DNA of 64,000 bases from Tropicimonas sp. IMCC34043 (GTDB lineage: Bacteria > Pseudomonadota > Alphaproteobacteria > Rhodobacterales > Rhodobacteraceae), in the NCBI RefSeq assembly GCF_003390845.1, contig NZ_QMEK01000001.1:1860001-1924000 (forward strand), given 5' to 3'. Of the stretch, positions 8,032 through 17,296 are shown piece by piece (positions within the stretch are counted from its first letter, which is position 1; each line of letters starts with the position of its first letter). Below the pieces are notes generated by a model. The model was not told where the DNA came from, searched no databases, and was given only the letters and a program-made list of their open reading frames with translations. Position numbers and translations under genes: made by a program.

Positions 8032-9587
8032 GCGGCGGCCCTCGATGCCCGAACGTCCGGCACCAGTTTGCCCAGCACCTCGGCCGAGGAAACCACTCCC
8101 GGCAGACCGGCGCCGGGATGCGTGCCCGCCCCGACAAGATAGAGGCCCGGGACCTCCTCGACCACATTGTGCGGCCGGAACCACGCACTTTGCAGGATGC
8201 GCGGCTCGATCGAGAAACCGGATCCCAGCGGGCTGAGATAGCGATTCCGGAAATGCACCGGCGTCATCATGTGGCTGGCACTCAGGTGCTGACCCAGACC
8301 GGGAAGCAAATGTTCTTCCAGAACTGCCTGAACACGCTGGCGGTACGGTTCTGCCATCTCGGCCCAGTCCACGGGATTTTCATGGCCAAGGTGCGGCACC
8401 GGCGAAAGCGCATAGAAGGTGTCGTCGCCCTCGGGCGCGACGGTCGGATCGATCACACTGGGACGGTGGACATAAAGGCTCATGTCCTCTGCCAGCTTGC
8501 CATTGGTGAAGATGTCCCGCACCAGCCCTTCATAGCGCGGGCCACTTACAATCGTGTGCTGCCCGGCCTTGGGCCACATGGCCCTGGTTCCCCTGGTGCC
8601 AAAGTACCAGACGAACAGCCCCATCGACCAGCGCGCGCGCTTGAGGCGCGCCGGCGTCCAGCGGCGCGACGGCACGTTGCGCAGCAGCCGCTCATAGGTA
8701 TGCCCGGCATCGGCATTCGATACCACCAGCCCGGCCTTCAGCACCTCGCCGTCGCCAAGCCTGACACCGGCCACCTTGCCATTCTCTGTCAGGATCTCGT
8801 CCACGTCGGTGTGATAGCGCATCTCGCCGCCCTGCGCGGTCACGACATCGGCCATCGCCTGCGCCAGCGCGGCGCAACCGCCCATCGCATAATGCATGCC
8901 ATAGGCCGACTCGAGATAGCTGACGAGCGCATAGATCGAGGTGACGTGGAACGGATCGCCGCCGATGAACAGCGGGTGGAACGACAGCGCCATGCGCAGG
9001 CGTTCATCGCGCACCCGCATCGCCACATGGGCCGCGACGGACCGGTCGGCGCGGTATCGCGCGAAGGTCGGCAGCGCCTTGACGGTCTGCCACAACTGGC
9101 TCATCGACCGGCGCCCGAGATCCTCGAACCCGAACTGATAGCGATTGCGGGCATCTTCCATGTACCGCTCATAGCCGTCGAGATCCGCCGGGGCGAACCG
9201 CTTGACCTCGGCGCGCATGGCTTCCTTGTCGGGACCGACCGAGAAATGCGAGCCATCGGGGAAACGGAAGGTATAGAACGGATCGAGCGCACGAAGGTCC
9301 ACATCGTCGTGGAAATTCCGCCCGGTCGCCGCCCACAGCTCCTCAAGCGCCTGAGGCACCGTCACGATGGTCGGGCCGAGATCGAATCTGTGCCCGTTCT
9401 TGTGGATTGCCGTCGCGCGGCCGCCCGGGGTCTCGAGGCGATCCACCACGATACAGCGATAGCCCTTGGCCCCGAGCCGCATCGCAGCGGCGAGACCACC
9501 GAAGCCGGCGCCGATGACGATGGCAACCGGCTGACTTTGCGTGTCTTCGAGGGGAATCGACCCGTCGGAATGTGCGTTCGTAATCAT
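8028..9587 (-). CDS. crtI: Phytoene desaturase CrtI (neurosporene-forming)
   Basis: FAD-dependent desaturase converting phytoene to neurosporene in the spheroidene branch. 519 residues, GAGFGG at 26-31 and the C-terminal signature GLYLVGAGTHPGAGLPG. First gene of crtIB, divergent from crtA, with a near-perfect PpsR palindrome 17 bases upstream of the start. That it stops at neurosporene is inferred from the neighbouring crtC, crtD, crtF and crtA, not from the sequence itself. Confidence 0.95.
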   Translation of the reverse strand: MITNAHSDGSIPLEDTQSQPVAIVIGAGFGGLAAAMRLGAKGYRCIVVDRLETPGGRATAIHKNGHRFDLGPTIVTVPQALEELWAATGRNFHDDVDLRALDPFYTFRFPDGSHFSVGPDKEAMRAEVKRFAPADLDGYERYMEDARNRYQFGFEDLGRRSMSQLWQTVKALPTFARYRADRSVAAHVAMRVRDERLRMALSFHPLFIGGDPFHVTSIYALVSYLESAYGMHYAMGGCAALAQAMADVVTAQGGEMRYHTDVDEILTENGKVAGVRLGDGEVLKAGLVVSNADAGHTYERLLRNVPSRRWTPARLKRARWSMGLFVWYFGTRGTRAMWPKAGQHTIVSGPRYEGLVRDIFTNGKLAEDMSLYVHRPSVIDPTVAPEGDDTFYALSPVPHLGHENPVDWAEMAEPYRQRVQAVLEEHLLPGLGQHLSASHMMTPVHFRNRYLSPLGSGFSIEPRILQSAWFRPHNVVEEVPGLYLVGAGTHPGAGLPGVVSSAEVLGKLVPDVRASRAAA

Positions 9588-9603
9588 GATGCGACACTAG
9601 CAG

Positions 9604-9621
9604 TGTAAACCTAGGTTGACA
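9604..9621. promoter_or_regulatory. PpsR/CrtJ palindrome in the crtI/crtA gap
   Basis: TGTAAACCTAGGTTGACA fits TGT-N12-ACA and is symmetrical about CCTAGG apart from one arm base. It lies between the divergent crtI (9587) and crtA (9678) starts. I found only this one full site here, whereas bchC and crtE/crtD have two. Confidence 0.82.
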
Positions 9622-9677
9622 ATCGCCGTAACGCCGCATTTACTTGCGCCACACACTGCCGATGAGGCCTGCAAACA

Positions 9678-10394
9678 ATGGGCGAGACACAGCAGACCGT
9701 CAGCCTGAGCCTGTTTCGTTTCGACAAGCCCTCTGCGCGGATCTGGCCCTTTTTCCAAATGGCGCTTGCAAGGCGCCCGCTGTCCCGCCTTCGCGGGCTG
9801 AGGTTTGTCAAGCTGTGCGGCACCGGCAGCGGCGAGGGGTTCACGCCGGTGCCCAACACCGCGGTCTACACGATCCTCTGCGTCTGGGACTCGGCCAACA
9901 TCGCTCACGAGACAGTGGCCACCGCCCCGGTCTTCGTCAATTACCGCGCCCATGCAGATGCAAGCTGCACCCTGTTCCTGCAGGTCGCCTCGGCGCGCGG
10001 GCAATGGTCGCACCAAGCGCCCTTCACCCCGGTGGTGGATCTGCCCGACGGCCCGATTGCCGCGCTGACCCGCGCCACGGTGCGCCCGCACGCGATGCTG
10101 CAGTTCTGGAAACGGGCGGGGCCGATCAGCGACGTGGTCGGCGACAACCAGGACGTCGTGTTCAAGATCGGCATGGGCGAGGTGCCCTGGGTGCAACAGG
10201 TCACCTTTTCGATCTGGCCCGACACGACGACCATGGCCGCCTTTGCCCGGGCAGACGGCCCCCACGCCCGCGCCATCAAGGCGGTACGCGACGGCAAATG
10301 GTTCCGCGAAGAACTCTATGCGCGGTTCCGCATTCTGGACCGGCTCGGCGACTGGCCCGGGCTTTCGACCTTCCCCGAGACAGCCGAGAGGTAA
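9678..10394 (+). CDS. crtA: Spheroidene monooxygenase CrtA
   Basis: Oxygen-dependent enzyme that introduces the C-2 keto group and converts spheroidene to spheroidenone, causing the colour change of aerated cells. 238 residues, collinear with CrtA: SLSLFRFD at the N-terminus, then FVKLCGTGSGEGFTP and VTFSIWPD. First gene of the crtA-bchI-bchD-bchO operon, with GAGG upstream of the ATG and bchI only 4 bases after its stop. Its presence indicates the spheroidenone rather than the spirilloxanthin branch. Confidence 0.93.
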   Translation: MGETQQTVSLSLFRFDKPSARIWPFFQMALARRPLSRLRGLRFVKLCGTGSGEGFTPVPNTAVYTILCVWDSANIAHETVATAPVFVNYRAHADASCTLFLQVASARGQWSHQAPFTPVVDLPDGPIAALTRATVRPHAMLQFWKRAGPISDVVGDNQDVVFKIGMGEVPWVQQVTFSIWPDTTTMAAFARADGPHARAIKAVRDGKWFREELYARFRILDRLGDWPGLSTFPETAER

Positions 10395-10398
10395 CCAC

Positions 10399-11406
10399 AT
10401 GCAGCCCTATCCCTTCTCTGCCATCGTCGGACAAGCCGAGATGAAGGAGGCTCTGGTTCTGACCGCCATCGACCCGTCCATTGGCGGCGTGCTGGTGTTT
10501 GGCGACCGGGGCACCGGCAAATCCACCGCCGTGCGCGCGCTTGCGGCGCTGTTGCCGGCGATCTCGGCCGTTGTTGGATGCCCCTACAACCGCACCGCGG
10601 ACGACCATCACGGTTGTACCTGCGAGACGGAAACCCCTAAAAAGGAAGAGATGCGCCCGACCCCCGTCGTCGATCTGCCGCTCGGGGCCACCGAGGACCG
10701 GCTGGTCGGCGCGCTCGATATCGAACGCGCCCTGACCCGCGGCGAGAAAGCCTTTGAACCCGGGCTTCTGGCACGCGCCAACCGCGGCTATCTCTATATC
10801 GACGAGGTCAACCTGCTGGAGGACCATCTGGTCGACTTGCTGCTCGACGTCGCCGCATCGGGTGAAAACATCGTCGAACGCGAGGGGTTGTCGTTCCGGC
10901 ACCCGGCGAAGTTCGTGATCGTGGGTTCCGGCAACCCGGAAGAGGGAGAATTGCGCCCGCAGCTTCTGGACCGCTTCGGCCTGTCGGTCGAGGTGACCTC
11001 GCCGCGCGAGATCTCGGAACGGGTCGAGGTGATCCGGCGCCGCAACGCCTATGAGATGGACACCAGGGCCTTCCTGAAGCGCTGGCGCGCGACCGACACA
11101 CGCCTTCGCAACACCATTCTCGACGCCCGCAGCCGGCTGGCCGACACCGCCGCAGCAGACGAGGTGCTGGAAGATTGCGCGCGGCTTTGCATCGCGCTCG
11201 GCTCGGACGGGTTGCGCGGCGAACTGACCCTGCTGCGCGCCGCGCGCGCGCTTGCCGCCTATGACGGTGCGCCGGCAGTCGGTCGCGAGCATATCATCCG
11301 GGTCGCGCCAATGGCCCTGCGTCACCGCCTGCGGCGCGATCCGCTGGACGAGGCCGGATCGACCCTGCGCGTGCGCAGGATCCTCGACGAGGCCTTTGCT
11401 GCATGA
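10399..11406 (+). CDS. bchI: Magnesium chelatase ATPase subunit I BchI
   Basis: AAA+ motor subunit of the magnesium-protoporphyrin chelatase, acting with BchD and BchH. 335 residues: Walker A GDRGTGKS at 35-42, Walker B YIDEVNLL from residue 133, and a sensor region VGSGNPEEGELRPQLLDRFGL. ATG 10399 is preceded by AGAGG 8 bases upstream. The last 4 bases overlap bchD. Confidence 0.96.
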   Translation: MQPYPFSAIVGQAEMKEALVLTAIDPSIGGVLVFGDRGTGKSTAVRALAALLPAISAVVGCPYNRTADDHHGCTCETETPKKEEMRPTPVVDLPLGATEDRLVGALDIERALTRGEKAFEPGLLARANRGYLYIDEVNLLEDHLVDLLLDVAASGENIVEREGLSFRHPAKFVIVGSGNPEEGELRPQLLDRFGLSVEVTSPREISERVEVIRRRNAYEMDTRAFLKRWRATDTRLRNTILDARSRLADTAAADEVLEDCARLCIALGSDGLRGELTLLRAARALAAYDGAPAVGREHIIRVAPMALRHRLRRDPLDEAGSTLRVRRILDEAFAA

Positions 11407-13127
11407 CAAAGACCGGCGTCGACCCATTCGATCTGGCCAACCCCTGGCATCGGGCGGTCGCCGCGCGGGATATTCTGGCCGTCGATTCGCTGGCCCTCGG
11501 TGGCCTGCTGCTGCGCGCCCGGCACGGACCGGTGCGCACCCGGTGGCTTGACGGGCTTGGCGACGCGCTGCTGCCCCTGCCCCTGCGCCGGCTGCATCCG
11601 CAGACCCCGGACGAGGCGCTTTACGGGGCGATCGACGTCGCCGCGACCCTGCAGGCCGGGCAGACGGTGCGCTGTTCCGGGGTACTGACCGGGCCGCCAA
11701 CGGCGGTGGTCGTTCCAATGGCCGACACGGCCGAACATGGCTTTGCCGCCCGTCTCAGCCAGTGGCTCGATGCCCGCGGCGGGGTCGCCATCGCGCTTGA
11801 CGAAGGCAACGACCCGGACGAACGCGCCCCGGCCTCCCTGATGGAACGGCTGGCCTTCCACATCAGCCTCGACAACATCGCGCTGCGCGACATCGGTTTC
11901 ACCGGCGCCACGCCCGACCAGATCGCGGCAGCCCGCGCGGCGCTCGCCAAGGTTCAGGATCTGGACCGCGTCTGCGAGCAATTCGTCAATATCGCGGCAG
12001 CGCTCGGCATCAACAGCCTGCGCCCCCCCGCCATGGCCGGACGCGCGGCAGTGGCCGCCGCCGCACTGGCGGGCCTGCCGGCACCGGAAGAACCCGAAAT
12101 CGCGCTGGCGACCGCGCTGGTGCTTGCGCCGCGCCTGCAACGGTTGCCCGAGGCACCGCCCGATGCGGACAGCGAGGCGCCGGACGAACCGCCAGCGCCG
12201 AAGGAAGACAGCGGAACCAGCGATCCCGGGGCCTTCGATCCCAAGGACGCCCCGGACGAGGTCAGCGTCGAGGCCGCAATGGCGCAGCTTCCACCCGGCC
12301 TTCTGGAGGAAATCGCGCGTGCGCTGTCCTCCGGCAAGAAGGGTGGCCGCAGCCGGGTGGTCGCCACCAAGGCCGCCGCCCGCGGGCGCTTTGCCCCTTC
12401 CCGTCCCGGACAGATCACCGCCGGGGCGCGGATCGACCTGCTGGCCACGATGCGCCGCGCCGCGCCATGGCAACCGATCCGCCGCCGCACGAGCCCGGAC
12501 TCGACGGCACCGATCCTGATCCGCCCGGAAGACATCGCCATTTCGCGCCGCCGTGGCCGCGCCGAACGCGTGGCGATCTTTGCCGTCGATGCCTCTGGCT
12601 CGACCGCGATGGGCCGGTTGGCCGAATGCAAGGGCGCGATCGAACTTCTGCTGGCCGAGGCCTATCAGCGGCGCGATCATGTGGCGATGATCATCTTTCG
12701 CGGTCTGAAGGCCGAGGTCCTGCTGCCCCCGACGCGGTCCCTCGTACAGACCAAGCGGCGGCTGGCTTCGGTCCCGGGCGGCGGCCCGACGCCGCTCGCC
12801 TCCGGCCTGGAACAGGCCCTGCTGCTGGCCGAGGCAAGCCGCCACCGCGGCATGGACCCTTCGATTGTCCTGATGACCGACGGACGGGGCAACATTGCGC
12901 TCGACGGTTCGGCCGACCGGGAGGCCGCACTGGCCGACCTGCAGGATATCGCCGACGCGGTCCGCCGCCGCGGCGTGCCTGCGATGCTGATCGACATCGC
13001 CCGCCTGCCGCGCCCGGCGGCCTCGGCGCTGGCCGAACGACTGGCGGCCAGCTACCTGCCGCTGCCGGTGGTCAATGCAAGATCCTTGTCGGAGGCCGTG
13101 CAGAGCCAATGGGATACCACGCATTGA
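11403..13127 (+). CDS. bchD: Magnesium chelatase subunit D BchD
   Basis: Platform and regulatory subunit of Mg-chelatase. 574 residues in three parts: a degenerate AAA+-like domain (about 1-240) lacking a recognisable Walker A, a Pro/Asp/Glu-rich linker (about 245-290), and a von Willebrand A integrin-I domain with the MIDAS D396-A-S-G-S400 and a downstream TDGRGN. ATGA overlap with bchI; TGATG junction with bchO. Confidence 0.96.
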   Translation: MTKTGVDPFDLANPWHRAVAARDILAVDSLALGGLLLRARHGPVRTRWLDGLGDALLPLPLRRLHPQTPDEALYGAIDVAATLQAGQTVRCSGVLTGPPTAVVVPMADTAEHGFAARLSQWLDARGGVAIALDEGNDPDERAPASLMERLAFHISLDNIALRDIGFTGATPDQIAAARAALAKVQDLDRVCEQFVNIAAALGINSLRPPAMAGRAAVAAAALAGLPAPEEPEIALATALVLAPRLQRLPEAPPDADSEAPDEPPAPKEDSGTSDPGAFDPKDAPDEVSVEAAMAQLPPGLLEEIARALSSGKKGGRSRVVATKAAARGRFAPSRPGQITAGARIDLLATMRRAAPWQPIRRRTSPDSTAPILIRPEDIAISRRRGRAERVAIFAVDASGSTAMGRLAECKGAIELLLAEAYQRRDHVAMIIFRGLKAEVLLPPTRSLVQTKRRLASVPGGGPTPLASGLEQALLLAEASRHRGMDPSIVLMTDGRGNIALDGSADREAALADLQDIADAVRRRGVPAMLIDIARLPRPAASALAERLAASYLPLPVVNARSLSEAVQSQWDTTH

Positions 13128-14008
13128 TGCCCGACGGGGTTCCGCCAGACTGGCCGCATGTGGAGCTGAGCCGGATCGTTATCAGTCCGCCGCATTGCTG
13201 GCATCTGCAGATGACCGGCAGCGGCCCGGATCTGTTGCTGATCCACGGTGCCGGAGGCTCCGCGCATTCCTGGCGCGACCTGATCGCGCCGCTTTCCCGG
13301 AGCCACCGTGTGCTGGCAATCGACCTGCCGGGGCAGGGTTTCACCCGCCTCGGCGCCCGCACCCGCTGCGGGCTCAACCCGATGAGCGCCGATATTGCCC
13401 GCCTTCTGGACACGCTGAACCTGCACCCCCGGGCCATCGTCGGGCATTCTGCCGGCGCCGCCATCGCCCTGCGCCTTGCCCAGATTCTCGATCCGGCGCC
13501 TGCGACCATCATCGGGATCAATGCCGCGCTTGAGAACTTTCCCGGCGTCGCGGGGATGGTGTTTCCGCTTATCGCCAAGGCGCTGGCGCTCAATCCGCTG
13601 ACCGGGCGGGTGGTTGCGGCCACGATCACCTACCGCGCGACCGAACGGCTGATTTCCGGCACCGGCAGCCATCTGACGCCGGAAGGAATCGAACTTTACC
13701 ACCGGCTGCTGCGCAACAAGTCCCACGTCGCCGGAACCCTGAGCATGATGGAGCAGTGGTCCCTGGACGATCTGTTGAAAGACCTGCCCGAGATCCGTCA
13801 ACGGGTCTGCTTCATGACCGGCGCAGAGGATCTGGCCGTGTCGCCACGCACCTCGGAGAAGGCCGCAGAGAGGATGCCGAATGCCGTCTTCCGCAAATTC
13901 CCGGATGGCGGCCACCTGCTGCACGAGGAATGGCCGGATCTCGTTTCGGCAGAAATCCTGAAAATTCTCGACCCGACCGACCCGCCTTCGGCATTGCCAG
14001 GCGTCTGA
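13127..14008 (+). CDS. bchO: BchO, alpha/beta hydrolase of the magnesium chelatase operon
   Basis: Alpha/beta-hydrolase-fold protein conserved after bchD in purple phototrophs; its reaction is not established. 293 residues from ATG 13127, which shares one base with the bchD stop. HGAGGSAHSW precedes a nucleophile elbow GHSAG with S108, and a late Asp (TGAEDLAVS) and His (GGHLLHEE) could complete a triad. Last gene of the crtA-bchIDO unit. Confidence 0.92.
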   Translation: MPDGVPPDWPHVELSRIVISPPHCWHLQMTGSGPDLLLIHGAGGSAHSWRDLIAPLSRSHRVLAIDLPGQGFTRLGARTRCGLNPMSADIARLLDTLNLHPRAIVGHSAGAAIALRLAQILDPAPATIIGINAALENFPGVAGMVFPLIAKALALNPLTGRVVAATITYRATERLISGTGSHLTPEGIELYHRLLRNKSHVAGTLSMMEQWSLDDLLKDLPEIRQRVCFMTGAEDLAVSPRTSEKAAERMPNAVFRKFPDGGHLLHEEWPDLVSAEILKILDPTDPPSALPGV

Positions 14009-14254
14009 TCGGGCGCCTGGTCGGCGGGCCGGAAGGACCGCGTTATCGTCGGCAACACCCAGACCCACAGCACGCGCGGCGCAGGAAACGAATTTCTCTT
14101 GCGCGACTCACGGACCGCTATCATACAATTTGCCTGCGATCATTACTGCATTTCGACCGACTGTCTCCGTTTCCGGCGCTGTCTCGACTGCCAAGACTGA
14201 CGCCGACGTTGCCGCAATTCAGCGGGCATCGAACCCAGTACAGGAGACTTGCGG

Positions 14255-14461
14255 ATGGCAACTGGCACCGTGAAATGGTTCAACACTACCAAAGGCTACG
14301 GCTTCATTGCGCCCGAAGGCGGCAGCCGTGACGTGTTCGTGCACATCTCGGCCGTGGAACGTTCGGGCCTGACCGGCCTGCAGGACGGCCAAAAGGTTTC
14401 GTTCGACATCACCCCGGGCCGCGACGGCCGGGAATCGGCGACCAACCTCGAAACGCTCTGA
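14255..14461 (+). CDS. Cold-shock protein (CspA family)
   Basis: Small single-stranded nucleic-acid-binding protein acting as RNA chaperone. 68 residues, one OB-fold: GTVKWFN, RNP1 KGYGFI and RNP2 DVFVHIS, all typical. ATG 14255 has AGGAGA 7 bases upstream; a TTG two codons earlier is less likely. The 246 bases between bchO and this gene hold no coding feature I can support and may provide its promoter and leader. A short GC hairpin follows at 14483. Confidence 0.95.
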   Translation: MATGTVKWFNTTKGYGFIAPEGGSRDVFVHISAVERSGLTGLQDGQKVSFDITPGRDGRESATNLETL

Positions 14462-14482
14462 GGCGCTTCACGGCGGCGGGAT

Positions 14483-14498
14483 GGCCCGGCCACGGGCC
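14483..14498 (+). terminator. Possible terminator of the cold-shock gene
   Basis: GGCCCG and CGGGCC form a 6-base stem with loop GCCA, followed by only two T residues, 22 bases after the stop. Weak as an intrinsic terminator. Confidence 0.4.
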
Positions 14499-14655
14499 TT
14501 CCAATTAAACCTGCGGCCCCGATCTGTGACGGAATTTCCGTTCGTTCGCGGCACATCGGTGCACTATTTCGTGTTGACGAACCGCAGAGCGTTGATTCTG
14601 GCGGCCAGTTTTGGTTCTTCTTGGAACAAACGACGCATAGGCCGGTTGAAATTAA

Positions 14656-15255
14656 ATGTTGAACAGACGCTCTTTCCTCGCCGCGGCGCTTGCCTCGGCC
14701 GCAGCAGCCCCCGCCATCGCCCAAACGACCGCCCCCGCCACCTCGCAGGCGCCTGCGAGCAATCAGGGGTTTCAGCTCGACCCGCGGTTCCAGCCGCAGA
14801 TCGTCGGCATCAAGGCCAATTTTCTGCCCGGCCAGTTGCTGATCCTGCCGCGCAGCCATTACCTTTATTACGTGGTCGAGCCCGGCAAGGCGATCCGCTA
14901 CGGGGTCGGCGTCGGCAAGGCGGGGCTGGAGTTCACCGGCACCGCGACCATCGACGTCAAGAAGGAATGGCCGACCTGGCGTCCGACCGACGAGATGATT
15001 CAGCGCAACCCCTCCGCCTATTCGAAATTCGCCGGCTCGGATTATGTCATGCCGGGCGGGCCGGGCAATCCCCTGGGCGCGCGCGCGCTCTATCTGTTCC
15101 AGGATGGGCATGACACCTATTTCCGGATCCATGGCACGACCGAGCCAGAGTCGATCGGCAAGTCGGTGTCGAACGGCTGCATCCGGATGCTGAACAGCCA
15201 TGTCATCGATCTGTACAACCGGGTGCCGATCGGGACGGTCGTCACGGTGCTCTGA
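14656..15255 (+). CDS. L,D-transpeptidase (YkuD family), exported
   Basis: Periplasmic peptidoglycan-modifying transpeptidase (cross-links, or lipoprotein/outer-membrane attachment). 199 residues. The N-terminus NRRSFLA followed by an Ala-rich stretch to AIAQ resembles a Tat or Sec signal peptide. The YkuD catalytic motif is present: H159 in FRIHG, then S172-N-G-C175-I-R. It stands alone and is followed by a strong hairpin at 15328. Confidence 0.92.
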   Translation: MLNRRSFLAAALASAAAAPAIAQTTAPATSQAPASNQGFQLDPRFQPQIVGIKANFLPGQLLILPRSHYLYYVVEPGKAIRYGVGVGKAGLEFTGTATIDVKKEWPTWRPTDEMIQRNPSAYSKFAGSDYVMPGGPGNPLGARALYLFQDGHDTYFRIHGTTEPESIGKSVSNGCIRMLNSHVIDLYNRVPIGTVVTVL

Positions 15256-15327
15256 CCGCCGAGACGCGCCGGGCCATTGCATGGCTGGCGGCCCGGATCT
15301 GCCGAAGTGTTCCACCTGAAAACAATC

Positions 15328-15347
15328 GGGGCGCCACAGGGCGCCCC
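15328..15347. terminator. Bidirectional terminator between the L,D-transpeptidase and osmC
   Basis: An 8-base GC stem GGGGCGCC/GGCGCCCC with a 4-base loop, followed by TTGTCGTTT on the plus strand and by TTGTTTTC on the minus strand. It sits between two convergent genes, so it can end both transcripts. Confidence 0.75.
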
Positions 15348-15387
15348 TTGTCGTTTCGCAGGCTCGTGCCACCGGCCGGTGGCGTAT

Positions 15388-15813
15388 TCAGACCTCGACG
15401 GTCAGGTCGAGCGTGACCTCGACATTCAGAACTTTCGACACCGGACAGCCGGCCTTGGCGATCTCGGCGATTTCCTCGACCTTGGCGGCGCTGGCGCCGG
15501 GCACTTTTGCCGTTGTGGTCAGAAGGCTTTTGGTCATCTCGAACCCGCCGCCGACCATCTCGAGCGTGATCGTGCATTTCGTCGCGACTTCCTCGGGCGT
15601 CATCCCGGCCTTGGCGAGTTCGTTCGAGAAGGCCATCGAGAAGCAGCCGGCATGGGCCGCGGCGATCAGTTCTTCCGGGTTGGTTCCCGCCTCGTCGCCG
15701 AAGCGGGTGTTGAAGGAAAATCGCAGATCCCGGAAGGCCCCCGAGTCGCTGCTCATACGTCCCTTGCCCTCGCGCAGGTCACCGTTCCAGACGGCGGATG
15801 CGTGGCGTTTCAT
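15388..15813 (-). CDS. OsmC family peroxiredoxin
   Basis: Thiol-dependent organic hydroperoxide reductase, cytosolic. 141 residues with the two family cysteines: C57 in HAGCFSMA and C123 in AGCPVSK, and the substrate-pocket segment NPEELIAAAH before the first. A third cysteine (C80) lies between. The alternative name (Ohr versus OsmC) cannot be fixed by eye; OsmC fits the N-terminal MKRHASAVWNG better. Confidence 0.9.
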   Translation of the reverse strand: MKRHASAVWNGDLREGKGRMSSDSGAFRDLRFSFNTRFGDEAGTNPEELIAAAHAGCFSMAFSNELAKAGMTPEEVATKCTITLEMVGGGFEMTKSLLTTTAKVPGASAAKVEEIAEIAKAGCPVSKVLNVEVTLDLTVEV

Positions 15814-16344
15814 GGCGTTTCCTCTCCCTGTCGGCCTGTCCTGGCCATTTCGTGTTCGCTCGCCGGGGCGTCGTCGCTCGGCGCGCCGGCGGGTTCATCC
15901 TAACGCGCCCGACGGCACCGACAAGGGTCGAGATCGCGGCGTCCCTGGCCACGGCAGCCTCATGCAGGCCCGCGAACGGACCTGCGCATATTGGATAGAC
16001 GGCACCGGAGCCGCAGGTATCCTTGGCCACACCGAAAGACCCGAGACTTTCCTTTTCCCTTTGGTCCGTGCGGGCGGTCCGCCGGTGATTGATCGGCGGG
16101 CCGTTTTGCAGATCCGGCATCGCCAGTTCCGGCCACCAATCGACACCACAAGGCGCCGCTGGCCACTTCCAACCACCACCCCAGAGCGTGAACGGCCACC
16201 ACCGGCCGATCACGGCATCGCTCAGGGGGCCAAAGGCTCTGGATCACGACGGCAGATATTTGGGTTTCGATGCGTGGGATGGATCCGGACCACGAGACCT
16301 GGCGCTGCCGCGACGGCGCCGACCACCCCGGCCGTGCAGGAAGT
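15814..16344. other. 531-base gap without a supportable gene
   Basis: Lies upstream of osmC and downstream of the ParA-like gene (both minus strand). Open frames exist on both strands, but none has a Shine-Dalgarno, a recognisable motif or plausible composition. It probably carries the osmC promoter. Confidence 0.45.
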
Positions 16345-16983
16345 TCAGCAGCCGAGGATCTTGCAGATCTCGTCGCCAAGCGCCGCAATTTCCTTCGCCG
16401 CGGCACCCGAGCGCTCCCATTCGGTGACGCCGAAACCCTCGCCCAGAGCCTCGGCAAAGACCACCCGATTGCCAAGGACGGCCTCGGCCACCGGCGCCTG
16501 AAGCTCGCGCATCTGGCGGGTCACCTCGGCGCCAAGTCGGGTATGGGCGCGCGCCCGGTTCAGCACCGTCAGCGCCGGCTTGCGGGTACGATCGACAAGT
16601 TCCAGCACCGCCTCGGTCGCCCAGAGATCGAGTTGCGAGGCCGCAACCGGCACCACCACAAGATCGGCCTCGCGCAGTGCCGGGCGCAGATCGCCGTCGG
16701 CCTTGGGCGGCGTGTCGATGATGACAAATGTCGCCGACTTGCGCAATTTGCCGGCCTCATAGCCGACGCCCCAGGCCGAAGCGGTCGAGAACTCCATCCC
16801 GGGCTGGCCTTCGGTCGCGTCATTCCGGGTCATGAACCAGCGCCCGAGCGACCCCTGCGGGTCGGTGTCGAGCACCGCAACGGTATGACCCTGCGACAGC
16901 AGATAGACGGCCAGATTGGCCGCAACGGTGGTCTTGCCGGACCCGCCCTTCTGTTGCGCTATGGTGATCGTATATGCCGCCAT
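16345..16983 (-). CDS. ParA family ATPase (orphan)
   Basis: Deviant-Walker ATPase of the ParA/MinD class. 212 residues: KGGSGKT at 12-18 with the signature lysine, then DTDPQGSLGRW and VIIDTPPKADGD. Such short ParA proteins position cargo on the nucleoid or membrane. There is no parB-like gene or centromere-like repeat nearby, so the cargo is unknown. It is divergent from tamA. Replicon partitioning is unlikely in this context. Confidence 0.9.
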   Translation of the reverse strand: MAAYTITIAQQKGGSGKTTVAANLAVYLLSQGHTVAVLDTDPQGSLGRWFMTRNDATEGQPGMEFSTASAWGVGYEAGKLRKSATFVIIDTPPKADGDLRPALREADLVVVPVAASQLDLWATEAVLELVDRTRKPALTVLNRARAHTRLGAEVTRQMRELQAPVAEAVLGNRVVFAEALGEGFGVTEWERSGAAAKEIAALGDEICKILGC

Positions 16984-17296
16984 CTGCCACCCCCCGAACC
17001 CTCTGCCCGTTCACAAGGTATCGTGTACGAACCGGCGTATCTCCACAACAATAAGTGACGTGGCCGCTGTGGTTTCGCCCGCCTCAGGCGCCCGGCCGCG
17101 CACACGGACGGTCCGGACCCGGCCCGTTGCCACCTGTACCTCGCCATCGCAGCGGATGAGGAACGCCGGAACCGTCCGGGCGCTCCGACGTCCCGGGTTC
17201 GCCCCTGTTGTAGTCGTGTAACAAGACCGCACAAGCCTTGGGCAGGCTGTTGCGGCCGGTAGCGATTCGATTCGGTTGCCGCTACGCATGGGAGCA
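16984..17296. other. Gap between parA-like and tamA divergent genes
   Basis: About 310 bases containing both 5' regions. Open frames here lack coding signals and no regulator motif was recognised. Confidence 0.4.

Noticed and set aside
11322-13124. 600-codon open frame antisense to bchD
   Set aside because: bchD has its MIDAS motif and family length; the antisense product is low-complexity.
15779-16213. Possible 144-codon gene upstream of osmC
   Set aside because: No ribosome-binding site, overlaps osmC start, no recognisable domain.
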